From contig NZ_CP073653.1 in NCBI RefSeq assembly GCF_018223745.1, positions 5,617,501 to 5,681,500 of the forward strand: DNA of 64,000 nt, in the 5' to 3' direction. Below, in pieces: positions 1-9,262 of the stretch. Source of the DNA: Clostridium beijerinckii. GTDB taxonomy: Bacteria; Bacillota; Clostridia; Clostridiales; Clostridiaceae. Under the pieces are notes generated by a model. It had not been told where the DNA came from and ran no database searches. It was given only the letters and a program-made list of their open reading frames with translations. Made by a program: the position numbers and the translations under genes. Each line of letters opens with the position of its first letter. The first letter of the stretch is position 1.

Positions 1-686
1 AATATGCCATTCTTCAACGATCCATATATAATTCGTGAAAGTTTTATCTTTCCAATCAATTTTTCTTCTTTAAAAATACCCAAATCTACACTTGTTCCAT
101 TCAAAAATTCCTTATAACTCTTATTTAACAATTTTCTTTGTGTCTCAACTGTGTAGAAATCACTATCTCTACTTGGTTCGAAAGGAGCCAAGTAATTTTT
201 ATTTCTTTTATAATAATCCAACATTTCTTGAGCATTGCTAGGAGTCAGATTTCTAAGAATTATATTTTCCCCTTTTAATTCCACTAATGAATACCTGCAC
301 ATTTGGTCATATTCAATTCTAGTTATACCAAATGACAGTTCATCAAGATATTCACCTTGAAAATATTCATTTTCATTAAATATTCCTTCTAGAGTAAAAC
401 CTAGATCTAAAAATGCAGTTAAGTCTATTTTTTCAAGAACTTTTATGTTAACCTTAAAAATATTCGGATCTTTAAATATTCCCTTTAATATAAGCGATAG
501 TGTATCACTTAATAATTCATAATTATATTCTCTATAGAACTTAAGATTGACGTTGCATGTTTTGCTTCTGTCAGTTAATTCATCAGTACTGAATCTACCA
601 ATGATAATATCATCCATATCTCTTATTAAATATTCTGTTTTATTCGATCTATTTCCTTGTATCTTTACTTTCATGTTTGATTCCAT
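1..686 (-). CDS. GNAT family N-acetyltransferase, C-terminus cut by window edge
   Basis: Reading leftward from ATG 686, 228 codons stay open to the window edge, so the C-terminus is missing. GAGGGGAA lies a few bases before the ATG. Residues about 140-228 look like the start of a RimJ/RimL-type acetyltransferase (IILRNLTPSNAQEMLDYY, then NKNYLAPFEP), the usual first strand and helix of a GNAT fold. Residues 75-125 (LGFTLEGIFNENEYFQGEY) resemble the C-terminal half of another RimL-like GNAT domain. I infer two tandem GNAT units, the second incomplete here. The family transfers an acetyl group from acetyl-CoA to an amine or protein N-terminus; the substrate is not readable from this fragment. 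Confidence 0.75.
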   Translation of the reverse strand, partial: MESNMKVKIQGNRSNKTEYLIRDMDDIIIGRFSTDELTDRSKTCNVNLKFYREYNYELLSDTLSLILKGIFKDPNIFKVNIKVLEKIDLTAFLDLGFTLEGIFNENEYFQGEYLDELSFGITRIEYDQMCRYSLVELKGENIILRNLTPSNAQEMLDYYKRNKNYLAPFEPSRDSDFYTVETQRKLLNKSYKEFLNGTSVDLGIFKEEKLIGKIKLSRIIYGSLKNGI

Positions 687-1300
687 ATAATTCCCCTCTA
701 CAATTATGAAAATCTGTCTTCTCGATTCTTAATCCATTATTTATTATTTTCAACTTCACTATTCAACATTCCTATATAATCATTCAACACTTATTTTAAT
801 TTTCCTTTTTGCTGTAATCTTAGTTACTCTTATCAATTATATTTCCCTAAATTCTATATATAAGATTATTACTGGTTACATAAGTGCCACCTCATAACCC
901 TATACGCCCTTCTTACACTAACTAAAAATTGATAATTAGAAAAGCAATATAATTATACTCTAGTTTCATAAATAACCCTCTCTTTTTAAAATATATAAGA
1001 GATTATATATTTCATATTTTTATAGCACCATATATACTAATATTGGTTTTCTAGATTTAATCTTGATTGTGAACTTACATTATTCAGATATCAAATGCAA
1101 ATTTACTATTGTAGCTATATACTTAGACCTAATGCATAAATTTTATCCACAAAAGTCGGATTTACTACATACTTATACACAAAACCCACAATATATTGTT
1201 GATATTTCTACATACCATGCTAATATATTGCGGGTTCTATTTTTAAGGAAGTTTACTATATTATCTAATTTAACCGTTTATTTATTTGATATTTATATAT
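687..1300. other. gene-free AT-rich spacer
   Basis: This 614-bp gap lies between the 3' end of the PTS operon and the start of the GNAT gene, both on the minus strand. It should hold the GNAT promoter and the PTS terminator. I found no ORF with a ribosome binding site, no clear intrinsic terminator hairpin and no repeat. A plus-strand open frame overlapping its right end and the IID gene has no initiation signal and non-protein-like composition. Confidence 0.5.
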
Positions 1301-2122
1301 CTACTGTAATATTCCACAAGCTACGCCCAAAATACCTACTGCAAATAATCCAAAGATTATTATTAATGGATTCACGTTCTTCTTTAATAGATACATACAT
1401 AAAAATGTTAGTAAAAGCGGAACTAATCCTGGCATTAAGCTGTCTAGTACACTTTGAATAGTTGTAACTACTTCTTTTCCATCAGCTTGTGTATATTTAG
1501 AGAGAACAAAAGGTATATTAACAGTTGTCCATTTTGAAACAAGACCACCTATAACAAGTAATCCAAGTACTGAAGCACCTTCTGTAAGATATCTAAGTTT
1601 ATTTCCTCCCATATCAGCAACTAATTGAGTTCCTTTTTCATATCCATAGAACATTCCATACCAGTTTGTTGCAAGTCTTATTGCATTGAATCCTATGAAG
1701 AAAATTAATGGTCCAATTATACTTCCTGTAAGTGCAAGTCCTGCCCCTAATGCTGCAAGCACAGGTCTTAGTGTTCCCCAGAATATTGGGTCTCCAACTC
1801 CGGCAAGTGGTCCCATAAGACCAATCTTAACACCACTTATTGATGCCTCATCTATATCTGCCCCATTTGCCTTTTGTTCTTCCATAGCTGCTGTTATTCC
1901 CATAATTGGCGTTGCCATAAATGGTTGTGTATTAAAGAATTCCAAATGTCTTTTAAGTGCTGCACTTAATTCGTCACCTTTATATAATTTCTTCAAAGCT
2001 GGAATTAATGTAACACAAAAACCTATTGCTTGCATTCTTTCAAAATTAAATGATCCCAATAAGAAATTTGAACGGATAAACATTTTTACTATATCACTTT
2101 TATTTAATTTCTTTTCACTCAT
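1301..2122 (-). CDS. PTS mannose/fructose/sorbose-family permease subunit IID
   Basis: A 273-residue membrane subunit of a mannose-class phosphotransferase system. It forms the sugar channel with IIC in the cytoplasmic membrane. The N-terminus (KLNKSDIVKMFIRSNFLLGS) and the internal LMGPLAGVGDPIFWGTLRP stretch are hallmarks of EIID-Man. Hydrophobic segments lie in the C-terminal half. The ATG follows AGGAGATAAAATA. It is the last of four PTS genes in the order IIA-IIB-IIC-IID, 21 bp after IIC. Sugar specificity (mannose, fructose, sorbose or another hexose) cannot be told from sequence alone. Confidence 0.95.
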   Translation of the reverse strand: MSEKKLNKSDIVKMFIRSNFLLGSFNFERMQAIGFCVTLIPALKKLYKGDELSAALKRHLEFFNTQPFMATPIMGITAAMEEQKANGADIDEASISGVKIGLMGPLAGVGDPIFWGTLRPVLAALGAGLALTGSIIGPLIFFIGFNAIRLATNWYGMFYGYEKGTQLVADMGGNKLRYLTEGASVLGLLVIGGLVSKWTTVNIPFVLSKYTQADGKEVVTTIQSVLDSLMPGLVPLLLTFLCMYLLKKNVNPLIIIFGLFAVGILGVACGILQ

Positions 2123-2143
2123 TATTTTATCTCCTTTCTGTAC

Positions 2144-2935
2144 TTACATTAACTCTGAATCATCAATATCATCAATACTTCCTGTTCCAGCTACTGCTAC
2201 TTTACCTTCATTAGCTATTGATTTTATATGGAATATTGCTGCAATAACACCTACAGCACCAAAACCAATTAAATTGAAGTTTGTAAATGCTGCTAGTAGA
2301 AATCCAATGAAGAAGAATGGTAGTAATGATTTACTATTCATCATATTCATTACCATTGCATAACCAACAACTACTATAAATCCACCTGACACTTGAAGTC
2401 CTCTTGTAATAACTTGTGGTATAGCTGCAAGTGCTGCATTTACTGCATCTGTTCCTGCAAGTACTCCTACTATGGCTGCTGGTATCGCTACACGTATTGC
2501 TTGAAGTGATAGCCCTAGTATATGACACATTTCTATTCCTCTTGTGTTACCCTTTTCAGCATATTTATCAGCTAAGTGTTGGAAAAATACAGTTATTGTT
2601 CTCACAAATATAGTAAGAACTTGTCCTGCAGCTGCAATTGGTACTGCTACTGCTATACCTGCTCCAATTGATTGTTTACCGATTATAACAAGTATTGCTG
2701 AAATTACACTTGCAAGCGCCGCATCTGGTGCCATAGCTGCACCAACATTCATCCATCCTAATGCTAGCATTTCAAGTGTTCCACCTAGTATAATTCCTGT
2801 TTTAATATCCCCTAGTACAAGTCCAACCAATGTACATGCAATTATTGGTCTATGAAATTGTGCCTCATCAAGTACACTTGCCATACCAGTAATTGCTGCA
2901 ACTATTACTAATAAAATTAATTGTAAAGTGCTCAT
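2144..2935 (-). CDS. PTS mannose/fructose/sorbose-family permease subunit IIC
   Basis: A 263-residue, highly hydrophobic protein of the EII-Sor family, the membrane channel partner of IID. Family features include the N-terminal run of hydrophobic helices, LGDIKTGIILGGTLEMLALG, and the MNVGAAMAPDAALASVISAI segment. The C-terminal tail is polar and acidic (DDIDDSELM). The start ATG follows GAGGGGAATTTACAA. It lies third in the PTS operon, after a 148-bp gap from IIB. That gap is long for this operon and could hold an internal processing or attenuation site, but I saw no clear hairpin. Confidence 0.95.
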   Translation of the reverse strand: MSTLQLILLVIVAAITGMASVLDEAQFHRPIIACTLVGLVLGDIKTGIILGGTLEMLALGWMNVGAAMAPDAALASVISAILVIIGKQSIGAGIAVAVPIAAAGQVLTIFVRTITVFFQHLADKYAEKGNTRGIEMCHILGLSLQAIRVAIPAAIVGVLAGTDAVNAALAAIPQVITRGLQVSGGFIVVVGYAMVMNMMNSKSLLPFFFIGFLLAAFTNFNLIGFGAVGVIAAIFHIKSIANEGKVAVAGTGSIDDIDDSELM

Positions 2936-3083
2936 TTGTAAATTCCCCTCTTTCTTTTAATTTATATATAAAAACTTTTTTAAATTTTATATATCTAATC
3001 TTTTAACAGGATTTATTATTCCTTCTATCAAAATCTAAGAGTTTTTAAAGGATCTTATCTTTGGTTTTAGGTAAAATTTATGT

Positions 3084-3575
3084 CTATATAAGTTGTAATT
3101 CTTTAAATTTGTCCATCAAATTTACTTTAGGATCTTTTGCTAGTTTCCTCACCTCTAATTCGATGCCTTTTTCATTAAGCTTTTTAAATGCCTCAATATC
3201 AACATCATTCATGCATAATGCATTTGTAACCTGTTTATCTCCAGCCTTATAGCACATTCCTCCAACGTTTACAGATTTAATAGGTACTCCACCTTCAACC
3301 ATTCTTAATACATCTGTAGGGTTTGTAAATAAGAATAAAGTTTTAAAACTGTCAAATTTAGGATTATTATATGCTTCAATTGCCTTTGCTATTGGAAGCA
3401 CATATGCTTTTATCCCTGGAGGCGCTACTTGAATTACTAATTGTTTTCTTAAGTCATCTGCTGCAACTTCATCACTGCAGGCAAATATTCTATTGCATCC
3501 ACTATACTTTGTCCAAACTGTTGCAACTTGTCCATGTATTAATCTGTCATCTATTCTTACAAAACTAATTTCCAT
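3084..3575 (-). CDS. PTS mannose/fructose/sorbose-family subunit IIB
   Basis: A 163-residue cytoplasmic phosphocarrier. The motif FVRIDDRLIHGQVATVW contains the family's phosphorylated histidine, here His14. This histidine accepts phosphate from IIA and passes it to the sugar moving through IIC/IID. Length and fold pattern match stand-alone IIB-Man/Lev proteins. The ATG is preceded by AAAGGTGAGATATAAAG. IIA and IIB are separate genes here rather than fused as in E. coli ManX. Confidence 0.95.
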   Translation of the reverse strand: MEISFVRIDDRLIHGQVATVWTKYSGCNRIFACSDEVAADDLRKQLVIQVAPPGIKAYVLPIAKAIEAYNNPKFDSFKTLFLFTNPTDVLRMVEGGVPIKSVNVGGMCYKAGDKQVTNALCMNDVDIEAFKKLNEKGIELEVRKLAKDPKVNLMDKFKELQLI

Positions 3576-3649
3576 CTTTATATCTCACCTTTCAAATTTC
3601 ATATTATAATTAAATTCATGTAATTCTTATACTAACTAATCATAGGTTG

Positions 3650-4072
3650 CTATATTATCTCATCATCTAAATCCTCTGCAATATTTTTAGATAAAGTTCT
3701 TATAGCCTCCTTTCCCGAATTTTCTGCAATTGATAAAAGTTCTGACACACTTGAAAAATCTCTACTTCCTAGAACCTCTAATATCATTGGGAGATTAACA
3801 CCTGTCACAATTTCCATATTCTCATGCTTCATTGCAATTATGCTCGCTGCATTAAATGGACTTCCTCCAAAAAGGTCTACCATGAACAATACGCCATCTG
3901 TTGAATTCATTTTTTCTATAAGTGAATTGTATTTTTCAGCTAGAGCATCTATACCCTCCCCTGGCTGAAAAGTAACACTTCCCACATTTTCTTGGACTCC
4001 AAAAATCATTTCAGCTGATTTAAGGATTTCTTCCGAGAATATACCATGAGTACCTATGATTACTGCTATCAT
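3650..4072 (-). CDS. PTS mannose-family subunit IIA
   Basis: I place the start at ATG 4072, giving 140 residues beginning MIAVIIGTHG, which matches the normal EIIA-Man N-terminus with phospho-acceptor His9. AGGAAAGGA lies about 10 bases upstream. A longer frame opens at ATG 4135, but that codon sits inside the sigma-54 promoter and cannot be in the transcript. FMVDLFGGSPFNAA is the second family signature. The protein receives phosphate from HPr and donates it to IIB. It is the first gene of the PTS operon. Confidence 0.93.
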   Translation of the reverse strand: MIAVIIGTHGIFSEEILKSAEMIFGVQENVGSVTFQPGEGIDALAEKYNSLIEKMNSTDGVLFMVDLFGGSPFNAASIIAMKHENMEIVTGVNLPMILEVLGSRDFSSVSELLSIAENSGKEAIRTLSKNIAEDLDDEII

Positions 4073-4123
4073 TATTTCATCATCCTTTCCTGCTACATAT
4101 ATTATTTCTATACCAATATACCT

Positions 4124-4139
4124 AGCAATTCCCATGCCA
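4124..4139 (-). promoter_or_regulatory. sigma-54 (-24/-12) promoter of the PTS operon
   Basis: The minus strand reads TGGCATGGGAATTGCT, matching the sigma-54 consensus TGGCAYRNNNNTTGCW throughout, with GG and GC at the required spacing. Transcription should begin about 12 bases downstream, near 4112, some 40 bases before the IIA start. The adjacent LevR-type activator, a sigma-54-dependent AAA+ protein, is the expected partner. Confidence 0.9.
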
Positions 4140-4141
4140 AA

Positions 4142-4265
4142 AAAAGTGTGTCAACAAATACCTTTCTCCAAACATGAATTCTAAACGCATACAATGCGGA
4201 TAAGTTTTCACCTTGACACTCTAAAGTATTATTTGACACACTTTTAATTGTATTTTGACACATTA
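4142..4265 (-). promoter_or_regulatory. candidate upstream activating sites for the LevR-type activator
   Basis: Four copies of a TTGACACA-like element lie just upstream of the sigma-54 promoter. On the plus strand they are TTGACACT at 4213-4220, TTGACACACTTTT at 4233-4245, TTTTGACACA at about 4253-4262, and the inverted AAAAGTGTGTCAA at 4142-4154. The copies at 4142 and 4233 form a perfect 13-bp inverted repeat. Position and symmetry fit enhancer sites for an NtrC/LevR-family activator; the assignment is inference. Confidence 0.65.
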
Positions 4266-4286
4266 TTTTTCTTATATAAACTAAAT

Positions 4287-7085
4287 TTAACACACATCTA
4301 TAACATCAATCATATAGTATAGCTCATCATCCGTCAGCTCTATTGATAAAGCTTCTTTAAATATTAAATTTGCTCTTCTTAACACTTCCAGATATCTTGG
4401 ATTTAATTCTGAATCAGATGAATCATATACCAGTCCATTATTTAAAAGCATCCTTTCTAATGCACATGCAACATGAAACATAATTCTTAGTTTAGTTGGA
4501 TTCTCATAATGTACATTCAAAGATTTTTCGATAGATTTTATAAAATCATCTAATAACGAATATATCTTTTCAGGATTAAGAAAGGTTAAAATCTCTGTTA
4601 AAGTTTGCTTACAAAGATTTTTTAAAACAATCTGATTTTCTCCTTTTATAACCGGATTAATATCCTTTCCTTCAATTATATTTCTTAAAATATTTTCTCC
4701 AGATCCATCAATTAGTTCTTCAATCGATATAAAGGGAATTCCCATATTAGGATTTGCTATTCCCACAAGTGCTAAAATTTTATTTTTCCGCGAAATCTGT
4801 TTTATTGACTCATTTAGATTATTTAATCCTACTGGGATTATTCTAACATTATCGTTAATTGAGATATTCTTTGCTACAGCTTCAACTAACTCTTTGAGTT
4901 TAATCGCAGCGCCCTTACCTGTGGAGCAAATTGTAATTATAGCATTCTCTTCTCCCATTTTACCTTCTGTCATCATATTATTAGTATATCCTCTAAAATC
5001 AGTAATTAAATATGAATATACTGAATTTAGATCAGCATCAAAAATTGAGCATTTTCTGACTGCTTCTAGTACTAGAGCCGTTGATACCATATCAATACTC
5101 TTAATATTTATCTTGGTCTTTTTCGTTATAGTTTCACCAAAACTATTTAAAGATCCCATATCTACTAAAAGTAATACACCTTTCCCTTCATCTACTTGCT
5201 TAACTTTTTCAATAACACTATCTATAATATCAGAAGGTTTTCTTTCAAGCGGCATATCAACTGCTGCAATATTATCTGCATCAAAAAGTTTTTTAGCCAC
5301 CGCCACCATGCTTGTAGCAGTGCTTGTACCATGAGATGCAACTACTATTCCAACTCTTTCTTGATGTGATAATTCTTGTATTGAGCTTAGAAGTAAAGCT
5401 AAATATTCTATTTCAACTTCTGGAATTATTAAGTTATATCTATCCTCTATTAACTTATGAATCTCTTTAGCTACTCCATATTCTTTACTATTAGATGATA
5501 ATGTTAACTCAATATTTGTTGAAAATGATACTGTGTTTTTCTTTATACGATTAAATAACGCGCTGAAATGTAGGCTTATGGCATATATAAATCTATCACT
5601 TAACTTTCTGCTCAATCTATTTTCAGCTAACATTTTTATTTCTTCAGCAAAATCAACAATATCTTTATCAACAATTTTCAATAAACCTTCTCTACGATAC
5701 GCATCATTCTTGAATCTAGCATAAAATTGCTTTAAATGAACATTTATATCTGTTGTTATATAATTTTTAATATCCTGGTCACTCATACCTTCTTCTTGTA
5801 AAACAAATGCCTTGTCCTCTATAATATTGTAAATATTAAATGGTGGCTCATAAGCGTCAGTCTCTAAAAAAGTTTTGTTACCATCAGGTTTAACCACTAA
5901 TGTACTAGGAACCCTTCCCCAAAAATTGGAATCATCTTTTATTTTACCTTCAAAATTAAGTATCCCATTTCTCATACTTTCTGGTAGTAAATCTAAATTT
6001 ATCTCAATACATTTATCTGTATTCATGCAATTTAGAAATCCTGTGGCACAAACTAGCTGTATATTTGACTTTAATTGACCCACATTTCCATATGTTGTAC
6101 TTCCAATTAATGCTTTTATCGATTCCGATGAAATTTTAATAGTCTTATTTACCCGTTGAGCTTCCTTAGAAAGTAAGTAGTGTATAAGTTCCAATTTATC
6201 TTGTAATGATCTCTCTTCAAAGTTAGGAATAACTATGGTTATAGGAATTCTTCTAATAAAAGTATTTAGTAATGTAGAATTAGGATCTTCTGTTGTAGCA
6301 CCTATTAACAATACGTTAGCTTTGCGCTGCCTATCTGTTTCTCCAAGCTTATTATAGGTTCCTGTATCCATAAAATAGAAAATCATTTCTTGCCCTTCTG
6401 GTGGTAATCTATGTATCTCATCTAAAAATAATATTCCTCCATCAGCCTTTTCAACAATTCCCTCTTTTTCCTTATCAGCTCCTGTAAAAGCCCCCTTAAT
6501 ATGTCCAAAAATATACGATAAAAGTAATTGTGGATTATTAGCGTAATCTGCACAATTGAAAACAACAAAAGGTGCATCTTCAGGTAACTTTTTTATATAT
6601 TTTGAATACTGGTACATTATATTAACAAATAAGCTTTTTCCAACTCCTGTACTTCCAATTATCAAGGTGTGAAGTCCATTAGGAGGATATAAAAGCGCAG
6701 CCTTTGCTTGTTCGATTTGATTTTTTAGGCTAGTATTAGCTCCAATTAAATAGTTAAAAGGAGATTTTTCTTCATCTCTTACCACATCTTCACTTGAGGC
6801 AAATTCCATTATATCTGATATCTCTTCCAAATCGTCTGGTAACTTTATAGATAATATTTCCTCAAAGGTTTTTCTATCGAAATAAAGAACAGGTCTATTT
6901 TTAATCTTAATGATTTTCGAATCTCTGCAGAGTGCATTAAGTTCTCTCGACACATTACTTCTTAATATTTCAAGATATTCTCCTATTTCCTGCGCACTAA
7001 ATCCTTTAACTTCTAAGAGCTTATTCTTTGTAAATTTTTTTGAGTTATTTTCGATATAATTGTAAATCCTATCAATACGCTTCAT
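4287..7085 (-). CDS. levR: LevR-type sigma-54-dependent activator with PRD and EII-like domains
   Basis: A 932-residue PTS-controlled enhancer-binding protein. In order: an N-terminal winged-helix-like region (about 1-75); a sigma-54 AAA+ domain with Walker A GSTGVGKS (about 144-151), the sigma-54 contact loop GAFTGAD (about 198-204) and Walker B ILFLDE; a first PRD (about 460-565, ISLHFSALFNRI); an EIIA-Man-like domain (GIVVASHGTSTATS); an EIIB-like domain (ITICSTGKGAA); and a C-terminal PRD (IMFHVACALERML). PTS phosphorylation of the PRDs and EII-like domains sets activity in this family. I chose ATG 7085 because AGAAGG lies 8 bases upstream; the GTG at 7094 overlaps that ribosome binding site. 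The target is very likely the PTS operon immediately downstream. Confidence 0.93.
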   Translation of the reverse strand: MKRIDRIYNYIENNSKKFTKNKLLEVKGFSAQEIGEYLEILRSNVSRELNALCRDSKIIKIKNRPVLYFDRKTFEEILSIKLPDDLEEISDIMEFASSEDVVRDEEKSPFNYLIGANTSLKNQIEQAKAALLYPPNGLHTLIIGSTGVGKSLFVNIMYQYSKYIKKLPEDAPFVVFNCADYANNPQLLLSYIFGHIKGAFTGADKEKEGIVEKADGGILFLDEIHRLPPEGQEMIFYFMDTGTYNKLGETDRQRKANVLLIGATTEDPNSTLLNTFIRRIPITIVIPNFEERSLQDKLELIHYLLSKEAQRVNKTIKISSESIKALIGSTTYGNVGQLKSNIQLVCATGFLNCMNTDKCIEINLDLLPESMRNGILNFEGKIKDDSNFWGRVPSTLVVKPDGNKTFLETDAYEPPFNIYNIIEDKAFVLQEEGMSDQDIKNYITTDINVHLKQFYARFKNDAYRREGLLKIVDKDIVDFAEEIKMLAENRLSRKLSDRFIYAISLHFSALFNRIKKNTVSFSTNIELTLSSNSKEYGVAKEIHKLIEDRYNLIIPEVEIEYLALLLSSIQELSHQERVGIVVASHGTSTATSMVAVAKKLFDADNIAAVDMPLERKPSDIIDSVIEKVKQVDEGKGVLLLVDMGSLNSFGETITKKTKINIKSIDMVSTALVLEAVRKCSIFDADLNSVYSYLITDFRGYTNNMMTEGKMGEENAIITICSTGKGAAIKLKELVEAVAKNISINDNVRIIPVGLNNLNESIKQISRKNKILALVGIANPNMGIPFISIEELIDGSGENILRNIIEGKDINPVIKGENQIVLKNLCKQTLTEILTFLNPEKIYSLLDDFIKSIEKSLNVHYENPTKLRIMFHVACALERMLLNNGLVYDSSDSELNPRYLEVLRRANLIFKEALSIELTDDELYYMIDVIDVC

Positions 7086-7264
7086 GATGCTCACCTTCTT
7101 TTAGATTTGTCTATAATTAATAAAAAACTAACTCTTTCAAGTAAATATATAGTATCCTTTTACCAAAAAAAATACAATATACTTCATCAAAAGAGTCAGT
7201 TAAAATCAATTACTATAAATTTACTATATACTTGAAACTTTTATACCAATACCGGAATCTAGTA

Positions 7265-8026
7265 CTACTTTATTTCTAATATATCCTTTATAACCTCTCC
7301 ACCAATTATCATTCCTGCAACCGGAGGAACGAATGATATACTTCCCGGTATTTGTCTTTTAATAGCGCACTTCTTAGTACCACCAGTACAAACACATCCT
7401 GTTTTACATGTAACAACATCATCATAGTTAGGTTTTATCGGAACTTCTTCTGAATAAACTACCTTTAATTTTTCTATTCCTCTTTTACGTAACTCGGATC
7501 TCATAACCTTAGCCAAAGGACAGATTTTTGTCTTAAATATATCTGTAACTTTAAATTGTGTAGGATCTAATTTATTACCAGTTCCCATAGAACTCATTAT
7601 TCTTATGCCCTTTTTATAACAATATTCTACTAATCCTAATTTAGCTGACACTGTATCTATTGCATCAACTACATAATCTACATCATCAGGAATTATAGAC
7701 TCTATATTTTCTTGTGTAACAAAAATTTGATGTGTTATAACATTGCATGTTCTATTTATAGATAATATTCTTTCTTTCATCACTTCTACTTTAGGTTGAC
7801 TTATTGTCTTATAGGTAGCATGCACTTGTCTATTTAAATTTGTTAAACAAACAGTATCATCATCAACAATGATTAATTCACCTACTCCTGCTCTTGCAAG
7901 AGCCTCTATAGTATAGCTCCCAACTCCACCTACTCCAAAAACAATAACTTTGCTATTTTTTAATTTATCTAATCCATCTTTACCTATCAAAAGTTCAGTT
8001 CTTGATAAAGAATGTTGTGCTGTCAT
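7265..8026 (-). CDS. tcdA: tRNA threonylcarbamoyladenosine dehydratase
   Basis: A 253-residue ThiF/MoeB/HesA (E1-like) protein. It has the nucleotide-binding loop GVGGVGSY at 31-38, the acidic strand end IVDDD at 53-57, the NLNRQ arginine motif and a Cys-rich stretch CKTGCVCTGGTKKC near the C-terminus. Family members use ATP to cyclise t6A37 to ct6A in ANN-decoding tRNAs. Length and the C-terminal IPGSISFVPPVAGMI segment match TcdA (YgdL/CsdL) rather than ThiF or MoeB. AAGGAGAG precedes the ATG. It is monocistronic and divergent from mtnN. Confidence 0.9.
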   Translation of the reverse strand: MTAQHSLSRTELLIGKDGLDKLKNSKVIVFGVGGVGSYTIEALARAGVGELIIVDDDTVCLTNLNRQVHATYKTISQPKVEVMKERILSINRTCNVITHQIFVTQENIESIIPDDVDYVVDAIDTVSAKLGLVEYCYKKGIRIMSSMGTGNKLDPTQFKVTDIFKTKICPLAKVMRSELRKRGIEKLKVVYSEEVPIKPNYDDVVTCKTGCVCTGGTKKCAIKRQIPGSISFVPPVAGMIIGGEVIKDILEIK

Positions 8027-8458
8027 AAATTTTCTCTCCTTATTATCTTATACTTTTAATTGATATTATAACACAAAAACAATCGAAAATTGGCAGTATA
8101 ATTATTATATATTATAGCCTTAATAATGATTATTTACATATATATGTTAATTAATACCAAAACCTTTCTTTTAATTTAACATTAGTGCATAAATAATTTT
8201 ACAAATTTATCTATTAAATTGTCAAACTAATGATTATAATATATATTAAGTATCATATATGTTTAACCAAAATATTTATTTTACTATAATTTATTGAATT
8301 TAGTATAGATATGATGAAATTTACTGCTTTCGTTCATATTAAGAACTTGTTCATTTTTAATTTCTATATATTACTCAATAAATTTACATAATAATTAAAT
8401 ATATACATAGGTTATATCATATTTATTAATTAATTATTTTAGGAGGCTCACTTTATAT
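8027..8458. other. divergent AT-rich promoter region
   Basis: The 432-bp gap between tcdA (minus) and mtnN (plus) must hold both promoters. It is very AT-rich with many TATAAT-like strings, so no single promoter can be picked with confidence. I see no riboswitch-like structure, ORF or repeat. Confidence 0.5.
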
Positions 8459-9151
8459 ATGATTATTGGAATAATTGCTGCTATGGCAGAAGAATTAGAA
8501 CTATTACTAAATGATTTAACTATTGAAGAAAAAAAAGATAAGGCTAATATGACTTTCCACAAAGGAAAATTATATGGAAAAGATGTTGTAGCTGTAGTTT
8601 GCGGTATCGGTAAAGTTAATTCAGCTATTTGCACTCAAATATTAGCATCTGAATACAAAGTAGATAAAATTATTAACGTAGGAGTTGCTGGTGGAATAGG
8701 AAAAGAAATTTATCCTGGTGATATTGTTGTTGCTGAAAATTTAGTTCAACATGACATGGATACTACAGCTTTCGGAGATAAGGTTGGGCAGATTCCAAGA
8801 CTCGATACATTTGACTTTAAATGTGATAAAGAAATGGTTTCTATAGCTAAGAATGCATGCGAGAAAATTGCAGAATTAAATAGTTTTACAGGAAGAATCG
8901 TTTCTGGTGACCAATTCATAGCAAATATAGAAAAAATTCATTGGCTTGATCAGGAGTTTGGAGCAATATCTTGTGAAATGGAAGGCGCTAGTATAGCTCA
9001 AGTTTGCTATCTAAACGCAATTCCTTTTGTAGTTATAAGATCTATTTCTGATAACGCAAATAATGGTGCTCATATGGATTATGAGAAATTTGTACCGATC
9101 GCAGTTAAAAATTCTACTAGAATAATAAAACAAATGTTAGAAATGATGTAG
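8459..9151 (+). CDS. mtnN: 5'-methylthioadenosine/S-adenosylhomocysteine nucleosidase
   Basis: A 230-residue purine nucleosidase of the MTAN family. It hydrolyses MTA and SAH to adenine and the ribosyl thiols, feeding methionine salvage and relieving methyltransferase inhibition. Seen: the N-terminal IGIIAAMAEELELL with the general-acid Glu near position 12, GVAGGIG, SCEMEGASIAQV carrying the ribose-binding Met-Glu, and RSISDNAN with the catalytic Asp. Length equals the E. coli enzyme. AGGAGG lies 12 bases before the ATG. A strong hairpin follows the stop. Confidence 0.95.
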   Translation: MIIGIIAAMAEELELLLNDLTIEEKKDKANMTFHKGKLYGKDVVAVVCGIGKVNSAICTQILASEYKVDKIINVGVAGGIGKEIYPGDIVVAENLVQHDMDTTAFGDKVGQIPRLDTFDFKCDKEMVSIAKNACEKIAELNSFTGRIVSGDQFIANIEKIHWLDQEFGAISCEMEGASIAQVCYLNAIPFVVIRSISDNANNGAHMDYEKFVPIAVKNSTRIIKQMLEMM

Positions 9152-9174
9152 TAAAAATAATATCTTATATAGGG

Positions 9175-9240
9175 AAAGTCGTCTTTTATAAGTGTCTAAA
9201 TATATTTATATACACTTATAAAAGACGGCTTTCTTTATAT
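9175..9240 (+). terminator. intrinsic terminator after mtnN
   Basis: A 21-bp stem with one G-U-type difference (9175-9195 pairing with 9212-9232) and a 16-base loop is followed by CTTTATATT on the plus strand. It lies between the convergent mtnN and chemoreceptor genes and may stop both transcripts, although the U-tract is better on the plus strand. Confidence 0.85.
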
Positions 9241-9262
9241 TAATGTCTTCCTATTTAAAATA

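Noticed and set aside
1063..1461. 132-codon plus-strand frame near the left end
   Set aside because: No ribosome binding site, overlaps the end of the IID gene on the other strand, and encodes an AT-driven Leu/Ile/Tyr-rich sequence.
4073..4135. Upstream ATG 4135 as IIA start
   Set aside because: The codon lies within the sigma-54 promoter and adds 21 residues not found in the family; ATG 4072 has a ribosome binding site and the correct N-terminus.
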